Shown one piece after another: positions 7,256-14,164 of a stretch of 64,000 bases of DNA. The notes below the pieces were generated by a model, which worked only from the letters and a program-made list of their open reading frames with translations, did no database searches and was not told the DNA's origin. The DNA comes from DASUPK01 sp963843085 (GTDB lineage: Bacteria; Actinomycetota; Thermoleophilia; Solirubrobacterales; 70-9), in NCBI GenBank assembly GCA_963843085.1, contig CAWJJG010000010.1, positions 124,001 to 188,000 of the forward strand, in the 5' to 3' direction. The first letter of the stretch is position 1; the number at the start of each line of letters is the position of its first letter. A program made the translations under genes and the position numbers.

Positions 7256-8697
7256 GACGCGCCGGAGAGAGACCGTGCCAGGTCGACCAGCAGCCGAGTC
7301 CCGAACCCACTCGGCCCCTTCCCGGTGTACTCGCGCCCGACGTCCCAGGCGGTCCCGGCGATGTCGAGGTGCACCCAGGGCTTGTCGTCGACGAACTCCT
7401 CGAGGAAGGAGCCGGCGTAGATCGTCGAGGCTTTGCGCTTCGAAGAGGCGTTGGTGAGGTCCGCGGCGGTGCCCTTGGTCAGGTCCTTGTACTCGGGGTG
7501 GAGGGGGAGGCGCCAGGCGAGCTCACCCGTGCGACCGCCCGCTCCCTCGACCTCGGCGGCGAGCGCGTTGTCGTTCGAGATCAGGCCGGCGTAGGTCGAC
7601 CCGAGGGCGACGATCACCGCGCCGGTCAGCGTGGCGAGGTCGACAATCCGGTCGGCGCCGAGCTCGACGGCGTAGGAGAGGGCGTCGGCCAGGATCAGCC
7701 GGCCCTCGGCGTCGGTGTTGTTGACCTCGACCGTCTTGCCGTTGAGCTGGGTGATGATGTCGCCCGGCTTCACGGCGGTGCCGCTCGGCATGTTCTCGGT
7801 GGAGGGGATGACCGCCAGGATGTTGATCGGCAGCTCGAGTTTGGCGATCGCGGAGACCGCCTCGAGCACCGCGGCGGCGCCGGACATGTCCATCTTCATC
7901 TCCTGCATGCCGCCCGACGGCTTGATGGAGATGCCACCGGAGTCGAAGGTGACGCCCTTGCCGACTAGGGCGAGTGTTTCGCCGTCGCCTCCCGCCTCGT
8001 AGCGGAGCACGATGAGCTGGGGGTCCTCCGCCGAGCCCTGGGAGACCGCGACGAGACCGCCCATCTCCTTGTCGGCGATCTCCTTGCGGCCCATCACCTC
8101 GCAGGTGACGGAGGCGTGCTCGTCCGCGATCGCCTTGGCGCGGCCGGCCAGGTAGGAGGGGGTCACGACGTTCGAGGGCAGGTCCTGGAGCTCGCGCGCG
8201 AAGTTCTCGGCCTCCGCGACGATGCGCGCGGTCTCGACCGCCTCGCTGAGCTCGTCGTCGCCGATGACGGTCAGCTCCTCGAGCTGCTTCGAGGAATCCC
8301 CCTCGCCGTTCTTCTTCGACTTGTAGCGGTCGAATCGGTAGGAGGCGAGGATCGCTCCCTCGACGGCCGCCGACGCCAGCGCCCTCGGGTCCTGCGCGTC
8401 CGGCCCGGCGACGGTCATCGACGTCACGTCCATGGACCCGGCGGTCCGGGCGGCGATCGCGGTGGCGACCCGGGCCCGCTCCGGCTCGAACTCGTCCCGG
8501 CTCCCGAGGCCGACCACGAGCGCGCGCCGCGGCTTCTCGGGATGGATCAAGGTCGTCTTGCGGTAGGCGCCCTTGACGTCGTCGGAGCCGGGCGCCCCGG
8601 CCAGCGGCTCGGGCAGCTCGTCGCCATCGAAGACGAGGACCGCGAGCAGGTCGGAGTCGACCTCGGCAAGCGGCATGTCTGAGACGGCGACTCGCAC
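7252..8697 (-). CDS. pepA: Leucyl aminopeptidase (M17 family)
   Basis: 481 residues, usual for M17 cytosolic aminopeptidases, which form hexamers with two metal ions and release N-terminal residues from peptides. The active-site signature NTDAEGRL is present, as are the metal ligands in VGKGVTFDSGG and KMDMSGAAAVL, and the late YKDLTKGTAADLTN segment. The GTG start at 8697 is preceded eight bases earlier by TAATCT, so the transcript is probably leaderless. It is a single-gene unit that reads towards the LamG pair. Confidence 0.93.
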   Translation of the reverse strand: MRVAVSDMPLAEVDSDLLAVLVFDGDELPEPLAGAPGSDDVKGAYRKTTLIHPEKPRRALVVGLGSRDEFEPERARVATAIAARTAGSMDVTSMTVAGPDAQDPRALASAAVEGAILASYRFDRYKSKKNGEGDSSKQLEELTVIGDDELSEAVETARIVAEAENFARELQDLPSNVVTPSYLAGRAKAIADEHASVTCEVMGRKEIADKEMGGLVAVSQGSAEDPQLIVLRYEAGGDGETLALVGKGVTFDSGGISIKPSGGMQEMKMDMSGAAAVLEAVSAIAKLELPINILAVIPSTENMPSGTAVKPGDIITQLNGKTVEVNNTDAEGRLILADALSYAVELGADRIVDLATLTGAVIVALGSTYAGLISNDNALAAEVEGAGGRTGELAWRLPLHPEYKDLTKGTAADLTNASSKRKASTIYAGSFLEEFVDDKPWVHLDIAGTAWDVGREYTGKGPSGFGTRLLVDLARSLSGAS

Positions 8698-8705
8698 GGA
8701 GCGCC

Positions 8706-8711
8706 AGATTA
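8706..8711 (-). promoter_or_regulatory. Leaderless-type -10 TAATCT
   Basis: TAATCT lies eight bases before the GTG start of the aminopeptidase. Confidence 0.45.
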
Positions 8712-8814
8712 CAGACGGTCACTAACCTTCCCTCCTCAACTTGTTCGGCGGCCACAAACACCGCCGCCGCATCCACAGCTCACGGACTCGCCGCGGGCAC
8801 AACGAAAGGCGCAG

Positions 8815-9999
8815 ATGTCGAAGACGGTCATCCTCTCCACCGCCAGGACCCCCTTCGGGAAGATGGGCGGCGGGCTCTCGTCCCTCGATGCCACCGACCT
8901 GGGCGGCACCGTGATCTCGGAGGCGCTCGACCGCGCCGACGTTTCGGCCGACGAGGTTCAGGGCGTCGTCTACGGCCAGGTGCTGCAGGCCGGGCAGGGG
9001 CAGATCCCCTCGCGCCAGGCCCAGATCAAGGGCGGCATTCCGAAGGAGGTCCCCTCCGAGACCGTCAACAAGGTCTGCGCCTCGGGTATGCGCTCGATCG
9101 GCATCGCCGACCAGGCGATCCGGGCCGGCGATCTCGAGATCGGCGTCACCGGCGGCATGGAGTCGATGAGCAAGGCCCCCTACCTGCTCCCCGGCGCCCG
9201 CTTCGGCTTCCGGATGGGCGACGTCCAGGCGATCGACGCGATGACCCACGACGGGCTCACCAACCCCTTCACCGAGAGGCAGATGATCAACGAGGCCAGC
9301 GAGGTCTCGAACGAGCTCGAGATCACGCGCGCCGACATGGACCGCTTCGCCGAGCGCTCCCACCAGCTCGCTCACAAGGCGACTGAGGAGGGCAGGCTCG
9401 CCGAGGAGATCGTCACCGTGACCGTCCACTCGAAGAAGGGCGACACCGAGGTTGCGACCGACGAGGCGATCCGGCCGGACACCACCCTGGAGGTGCTCTC
9501 CAAGTTGAGGGCCGTCGGTGGCGACGACGCCACCCATACCGCCGGCAACGCACCGGGCGTCAACGACGGCGCCGGCGCAGTCGTCGTCGCCTCGGACGAG
9601 TGGGCGAAGCAGAACGGCAAGAGCGCGATCGCCACCGTGCTCGCCTACGGCCAGGTCGCGGACGATTTCCCCTATCTCGCCCGCACCCCCGCCAAGGCCG
9701 CGATGCAGGCGCTGGAGAAGATCGGCAAGACGCCGGGCGACGTCGACCTGTGGGAGATCAACGAGGCCTTCGCCTCGGTAGCGATCAACTCCGTACGCAT
9801 GCTCGAGATCGACGAGGACAAGGTCAACGTCAACGGCGGAGCGATCGCGCTCGGCCATCCGATCGGCGCCTCGGGCGCCCGGATCGTCGGTGCGCTCGTC
9901 CACGAGCTTCGGCGCCGCGGCGGCGGCCTCGGCTGCGCCGCGATCTGCTCGGGCGGCGGCCAGGGCGACGCGATCCTGATCGAGGTCAACGGGGGCTAG
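8815..9999 (+). CDS. Acetyl-CoA C-acyltransferase (thiolase)
   Basis: 394 residues, full length. Thiolases cleave 3-ketoacyl-CoA or condense two acetyl-CoA. The acylated Cys88 lies in NKVCASGM, His348 in LGHPIGASGAR, and the second catalytic Cys378 in ICSGGGQGD. The sequence MVNE-type region reads WEINEAFA, as in biosynthetic and degradative acetyl-CoA acetyltransferases. ATG at 8815 has GAAAGG seven bases upstream. It fits the last step of beta-oxidation with the acyl-CoA dehydrogenase and ETF genes nearby; the direction of action is not readable. Confidence 0.93.
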   Translation: MSKTVILSTARTPFGKMGGGLSSLDATDLGGTVISEALDRADVSADEVQGVVYGQVLQAGQGQIPSRQAQIKGGIPKEVPSETVNKVCASGMRSIGIADQAIRAGDLEIGVTGGMESMSKAPYLLPGARFGFRMGDVQAIDAMTHDGLTNPFTERQMINEASEVSNELEITRADMDRFAERSHQLAHKATEEGRLAEEIVTVTVHSKKGDTEVATDEAIRPDTTLEVLSKLRAVGGDDATHTAGNAPGVNDGAGAVVVASDEWAKQNGKSAIATVLAYGQVADDFPYLARTPAKAAMQALEKIGKTPGDVDLWEINEAFASVAINSVRMLEIDEDKVNVNGGAIALGHPIGASGARIVGALVHELRRRGGGLGCAAICSGGGQGDAILIEVNGG

Positions 10000-10018
10000 C
10001 GAGAAGAGCGCCGGGGGC

Positions 10019-10024
10019 TAGGCT
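10019..10024 (+). promoter_or_regulatory. Leaderless-type -10 TAGGCT
   Basis: TAGGCT, seven bases, then ATG at 10032. Confidence 0.5.
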
Positions 10025-10031
10025 CCGGGCC

Positions 10032-10823
10032 ATGCCCGGAGCAGCCTTTTTCGATCTCGACAAGACCCTGATGGCCGGCTCGTCCGGCATGGTCTTCGCT
10101 CGCGTCGCCAACCAGCGCGGCTTCGTCCCGCGTCGCCAACTCGCCAGGTGGGGCTGGGACCACCTGCGCTACCGACTGCGCGGCTCCTCCGACGAGCAGA
10201 CCAACGCGGTGCTCGAAGTCGCCAAGCGCGTCTTCGCCGAGATCCCCGAGCGGGAAGTCGAGCGGATGGGCCCGGCGGTGCTCGCCGGCATCCTGCCCCG
10301 GATCTATCCGCAGATGCTGGATGAGGTCCATCGCCACCAGGACGAAGGTCGCGCCACCTTCATCGTCAGCGCCGCGGGCAACGACCTGATCAAGGCGCTA
10401 GCGGCGGTGCTGGGGATGGAGGGCGGGATCGGAACCGCATGGGAGATCGGCGCCGACGGCAAGTTCACCGGCGAGATGGATGGGCCCTTCGTCTACGGGG
10501 AGGGCAAGGTCGTGGCGATGCAGCGCTTCGCCGACAAGCACGACATCGACATGGACGTCTCATTCGCCTACTCCGACTCGGTCAGCGACCTGCCGATGCT
10601 GCGCTCGGTCGGCAACGCGGTGGTCGTCAACCCCGACGCCGACCTGCTCGAGATCGCGCGCCAGGAGGGATGGCAGGTGATGCGCTTCGAGAAGCTCGGC
10701 CGGAAGCTGGCGATCCTCGGCGCCACGGCTCTCGCGGCGGCAGTTGGCTGGGCCGGCGCCCTCGCCTCGAGGCGCAGACAGGCGGGCGGCTGGCGCTCCG
10801 CCCGCGGTTCCCTGCGCCGCTAG
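10032..10823 (+). CDS. HAD-superfamily IB phosphatase (SerB/CicA-like)
   Basis: 263 residues. The catalytic pair Asp8/Asp10 is in FFDLDKTL, motif II in FIVSAAGNDL, and motif III/IV in VFAYSDSVSDLPML-type sequence (AYSDSVSDLPML), which marks subfamily IB with a helical cap. A hydrophobic helix (AILGATALAAAVGWAGALA) near residue 240 with Arg-rich residues after it suggests a C-terminal membrane anchor. Related proteins dephosphorylate phosphoserine or lipid phosphates; the anchor slightly favours a membrane-lipid substrate here. Confidence 0.8.
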   Translation: MPGAAFFDLDKTLMAGSSGMVFARVANQRGFVPRRQLARWGWDHLRYRLRGSSDEQTNAVLEVAKRVFAEIPEREVERMGPAVLAGILPRIYPQMLDEVHRHQDEGRATFIVSAAGNDLIKALAAVLGMEGGIGTAWEIGADGKFTGEMDGPFVYGEGKVVAMQRFADKHDIDMDVSFAYSDSVSDLPMLRSVGNAVVVNPDADLLEIARQEGWQVMRFEKLGRKLAILGATALAAAVGWAGALASRRRQAGGWRSARGSLRR

Positions 10824-10879
10824 CCGAAGTCGTCTCTGGGGCGCGTACCGAATTTCCGCATTGAAAAGGGCGCCTGAGA

Positions 10880-10987
10880 CCGCGAGTCTGAGGAGCCGAC
10901 ATTCTCGCGGACGCTTCGCAGGGCGAACGCAGGTGTTTGGAGCAAACCGAAAGCAAGTGCCTCGCGGGAGCCGTGCTACCGCAGGTA
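10880..10987 (+). ncRNA. Structured leader upstream of the GGDEF gene (candidate switch)
   Basis: The 5' strand CCGCGAG (10880-10886) can pair perfectly with CTCGCGG at 10904-10910 or with a second identical CTCGCGG at 10961-10967, which are mutually exclusive helices. Small hairpins GTTTG-GAG-CAAAC (10935-10947) and TACC-GCA-GGTA (10977-10987) lie between and after. It does not match the consensus of c-di-GMP-I or c-di-AMP riboswitches as I know them. Confidence 0.35.
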
Positions 10988-11009
10988 CGTGTCAGGAGAG
11001 TCGGGATTG

Positions 11010-11825
11010 ATGGAGCATCAGGCGTCGGACGGGGGGCAGCGGGAAACCGTGAGGAACCTCCGGGTGCGCGAAGTCGAGGAGCACGTCCGAGAAGCGGCGG
11101 AGCGCGATGAGCTGGCACGCCGGCGCGACCAGATCGCCGCCGAGCGAGACAATGCCGCACAGAAGCGCGATCGAGCGATCGCCCAGATGGACGGCTCGCT
11201 GACGCATGGATCGCCCGCCACCGTCGCCAAGCACGTCAAGCGGCTGGTTGCCGACGCGGCCTCCGACCGCATTCGCGCGGCGGCGGACAGAGAGCTGGCG
11301 GCCAGGGACCGCGCTCGCGCCGCGGAGGAGCGCGCCGAAGCGCTGGAGGCGCTCGAGGAGGCTCATTTCGACGACCTCACGGGCGCACACCGCCGTGGCT
11401 TCGGGGAGGAGATGCTGCGCGCGGAGATCGAGCGGGCTCAGCGGCAGGACGAGCGCCTGGCCCTGGTGATGGTGGACGTCGACGGCCTGAAGGACGTCAA
11501 CGACACCGAGGGTCACTTCGCGGGCGACGAGCTGCTGCGGGACGTGGTCGCAGCCATCCGGGCGAACATCCGCTCCTACGAGCCGATCGTCCGGCTGGGC
11601 GGGGATGAGTTCGCCTTCACGATCGCGGGGGTCGGCTTGGATGGCGCCCAGAACCGCTGCACCCTGATCCGGGCCGATCTGGCACGAAGGCCGAGCCGAG
11701 GGAGCATCAGCGTCGGCTGCACCGGATTGCGGCCCGACGACGACCTCTCCGAGCTCTGTCGTCGCGCCGACACAGCGCTCGTCGAGGCCCGCAAGAGGCG
11801 CAGCCGCATCACCAGCCGGCCCTAG
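11010..11825 (+). CDS. Cytosolic GGDEF protein with coiled-coil N-terminus
   Basis: 271 residues. Residues 10-130 are a charged coiled coil rich in REAAERDE/ARRRDQ heptads. The C-terminal domain has an intact catalytic RLGGDEFAF, so it probably makes cyclic di-GMP from GTP. The inhibitory I-site, normally RxxD just upstream, reads RSYE and may be weak. There is no membrane helix, so the coiled coil may drive activating dimerisation. ATG 11010 is preferred for the AGGAG upstream; a GTG at 10989 is an alternative. A structured leader precedes it. It ends nine bases before the mutase start. Confidence 0.85.
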   Translation: MEHQASDGGQRETVRNLRVREVEEHVREAAERDELARRRDQIAAERDNAAQKRDRAIAQMDGSLTHGSPATVAKHVKRLVADAASDRIRAAADRELAARDRARAAEERAEALEALEEAHFDDLTGAHRRGFGEEMLRAEIERAQRQDERLALVMVDVDGLKDVNDTEGHFAGDELLRDVVAAIRANIRSYEPIVRLGGDEFAFTIAGVGLDGAQNRCTLIRADLARRPSRGSISVGCTGLRPDDDLSELCRRADTALVEARKRRSRITSRP

Positions 11826-11828
11826 ACT
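11823..11828 (+). promoter_or_regulatory. Leaderless-type -10 TAGACT
   Basis: TAGACT, six bases, then ATG at 11835. The TAG is also the stop codon of the GGDEF gene. Confidence 0.5.
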
Positions 11829-11834
11829 TCTGGC

Positions 11835-13493
11835 ATGGCAGTGGAGCCCGAAGCGCGCCGCCGTGCACACGAGTGGCTGGCCGGGGTGTATTCGAAGCTC
11901 GAGGAGCGGGATGCCCTCTTCGAGACGATCTCCGGCGAGGAGGTCAAGCCCCTCTACACCGAGGAGGATCGCGAGGGCTCCGACGTCGAGCGCGAGCTCG
12001 GCTACCCGGGTGAGTATCCGTACACCCGCGGCGTCTACCCCTCGATGTACCGCGGCCGGCTCTGGACGATGCGCCAGTTCGCCGGCTTTGGCACCGCGGA
12101 GGAGACCAACGAGCGCTTCCACTACCTGCTCGGTCACGGCCAGACCGGGCTCTCGACCGCCTTCGACATGCCGACGCTGATGGGCCTCGACTCCGATGCG
12201 GACCGCTCGCTCGGCGAGGTGGGGGTGGAGGGCGTCGCCATCGACACCCTCGACGACATGGAGACGCTCTTCTCGGGCATCGACCTGGGGAGCGTCACCA
12301 CGTCGATGACCATCAACGCGCCGGCCGCGATTCTGCTCGCCTTCTACGTCGCCACGGCGGAGGAACAGGGCATCCCGGCGGAGCGCCTGGGCGGCACGAT
12401 CCAGACCGACATCCTCAAGGAGTACATCGCCCAGAAGGAGTGGTGCTTCCCGATCGAGCCGGCGATGCGGCTGGTCGGCGACATGATCGAGTGGTCCACG
12501 GAGCACATGCCCCGCTGGCACCCGATCTCGATCTCCGGGTACCACATCCGCGAGGCCGGTTCCACGGCGCAGCAGGAGCTGGCCTTCACGCTCAAGGACG
12601 GCTTCACCTACGTCGAGCAGGCGATCGAGCGGGGCCTGGACGTCGATGCCTTCGCGCCTCGCCTCTCCTTCTTCTTCAACGCCCACATCGACTTCTTCGA
12701 GGAGATCGCCAAGTACCGGGCGGCGCGCCGGATCTGGGCCAGGGAGATGCGCGAGACCTACGGCGCGAAGCGCGAGGAGTCCTGGCGGATGCGCTTCCAC
12801 ACCCAGACCGCCGGAGTCTCGCTGACGGCCCAGCAGCCGCAGAACAACATCATCCGGACCGCGATCGAGGCGCTGGCCGGAGTCCTGGGGGGGACGCAGT
12901 CGCTCCACACCAACTCCTACGACGAGGCCCTCGCCCTGCCGACCGAGGAGGCGGTCCGGATCGCCCTTCGCACCCAGCAGGTGATCGCCCACGAGACCGG
13001 CGTCACCAACACCATCGACCCCCTCGGCGGCTCCTACTTCGTCGAGACGCTCACCGACGAGATGGAGAGCGCCGCATACGAGTACTTCGCGCGGATCGAC
13101 GAGCTCGGCGGCATGGTCGAGGCGATCAAGCAGAACTTCCCCCAGCGCGAGATCGCCGACGCCTCCTTCCGCTACCAGCAGGAGGTCGACTCGAAGCAGC
13201 GGATCGTGGTCGGCGTCAACGACTACGTCCAGGAGGACGACGAGGAGATCCCGATCCTCCGGGTCGACCCGGAGCTCGAGCGCAAGCAGAAGGGGAGGGT
13301 GGAGGCGACCAAGACGCGGCGCGACTCGGCCGCGGTAGAGCGCACCGTGTCCGAGCTGAAGTCAGCGGCGGCGACCGACGCCAACCTGATGGATCCGATC
13401 CTGGATTGCGCCCGGGCCCGCGTTTCCGAGGGCGAGATGGTCGAGGCGCTCCAAACCGTCTTCGGGTCCTACACCGAGCTGCCCGTCTTCTGA
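11835..13493 (+). CDS. B12-dependent acyl-CoA mutase, large (catalytic) subunit
   Basis: 552 residues, the length of stand-alone catalytic subunits (methylmalonyl-, isobutyryl- or hydroxyisobutyryl-CoA mutase) that lack the B12 domain. Family signatures: YPYTRGVYPSMYRGRLWTMR, GLSTAFDMPTLMGLDSD, GGTIQTDILKEYIAQ, HPISISGYHIREAG, NTIDPLGGSYFVE. The B12-binding partner is the separate gene at 17400 and the GTPase chaperone is at 903. Together they carry out carbon-skeleton rearrangement of CoA esters, typically linking propionate or branched-chain amino acid breakdown to succinyl-CoA. The exact substrate cannot be assigned from the residues visible. Confidence 0.9.
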   Translation: MAVEPEARRRAHEWLAGVYSKLEERDALFETISGEEVKPLYTEEDREGSDVERELGYPGEYPYTRGVYPSMYRGRLWTMRQFAGFGTAEETNERFHYLLGHGQTGLSTAFDMPTLMGLDSDADRSLGEVGVEGVAIDTLDDMETLFSGIDLGSVTTSMTINAPAAILLAFYVATAEEQGIPAERLGGTIQTDILKEYIAQKEWCFPIEPAMRLVGDMIEWSTEHMPRWHPISISGYHIREAGSTAQQELAFTLKDGFTYVEQAIERGLDVDAFAPRLSFFFNAHIDFFEEIAKYRAARRIWAREMRETYGAKREESWRMRFHTQTAGVSLTAQQPQNNIIRTAIEALAGVLGGTQSLHTNSYDEALALPTEEAVRIALRTQQVIAHETGVTNTIDPLGGSYFVETLTDEMESAAYEYFARIDELGGMVEAIKQNFPQREIADASFRYQQEVDSKQRIVVGVNDYVQEDDEEIPILRVDPELERKQKGRVEATKTRRDSAAVERTVSELKSAAATDANLMDPILDCARARVSEGEMVEALQTVFGSYTELPVF

Positions 13494-13497
13494 CATA

Positions 13498-13527
13498 CGA
13501 AGGGGCCGGCTCTCGCCGGCCCCTTCG
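13498..13527. terminator. Strong hairpin between convergent genes (bidirectional terminator)
   Basis: A perfect 13-bp stem (CGAAGGGGCCGGC with its complement) closed by a TCTC tetraloop lies four bases after the mutase stop and 22 bases after the end of the convergent small gene. No T-run follows, as is usual for actinobacterial terminators. Confidence 0.8.
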
Positions 13528-13548
13528 CGGGAGTGGTCTTGGTCTGGG

Positions 13549-13995
13549 TCAGGAAGGCGGGACGCCGGTCTGCTGCCGCGACTTGACGCAGTTCGAGTAC
13601 ACCGCCAGCTGCTGGTGCTCCGCCGTACCGGCCGGCTTGATGTACATGCGGACCACGTAGCCCCCGCCGTTCGGGTACTGGTCGAGGACCTGATAGTCGC
13701 CATGCTTCGGGGGCGTCGTGCCGGTCCACTTGAATCCTCCGGAAGTCGCCTTCTTGGAGAGTTCGCACTGGACCTTGTAGGTGCGGACGTCGTCGAAGCT
13801 CGCCGACGTCCCGGTGTCGTACGGCTGGGCGGCGTACTGGATCACGCCCGTGCCGGCGAGCCTGTTGCGGCTGGAGCCGTCGAAGTCCGCGAGCTTGAGG
13901 TTGCCGGCCGCGATGGCGGTGCCGGTCAGGGCCATCACTATGGCGACGATGCTGAGCAGCAGCGCCGGGCTTGGCTTCCGGAGCTTCAGCTTCAT
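13549..13995 (-). CDS. Small exported protein with Thermoleophilia-type signal anchor
   Basis: 148 residues. The N-terminus (KPSPALLLSIVAIVMALTG, then TAIAA) is a signal segment of a type I associate with exported proteins of Solirubrobacterales. The mature part contains KVQCELSKKATSGGFKWTG and VYSNCVKS, so one disulfide is possible. Shine-Dalgarno GAAAGG precedes ATG 13995. No catalytic motif is visible and the function is unknown. It ends at the shared terminator. Confidence 0.75.
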   Translation of the reverse strand: MKLKLRKPSPALLLSIVAIVMALTGTAIAAGNLKLADFDGSSRNRLAGTGVIQYAAQPYDTGTSASFDDVRTYKVQCELSKKATSGGFKWTGTTPPKHGDYQVLDQYPNGGGYVVRMYIKPAGTAEHQQLAVYSNCVKSRQQTGVPPS

Positions 13996-14164
13996 TGCGT
14001 GTGCCTTTCGATCGTTTGCCGTTTCCGGGCAGGCCCGAACGGGCCTCCCTTATGGCTGCAACCGACCCGATGGAGGCGAGTTGCGGGGGCAGTCCGCTTG
14101 CTGACATCCCCCGCCGCCGGCTGACCGGCTTGTGGCGCGCCCGCGGCCCTGATATGAGTCGGAT

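Noticed and set aside
10992..12992. Open frame of about 666 codons on the minus strand
   Set aside because: Antisense to the GGDEF and mutase genes, which are intact and recognisable. No domain in the antisense product.
13990..14030. GGCAAAC...CGAAAG...ACGCAA on the minus strand, faintly like the core of a c-di-GMP-I riboswitch
   Set aside because: The segment runs into the start codon, and the 3' half of the riboswitch core is missing; GAAAGG is simply the ribosome site.
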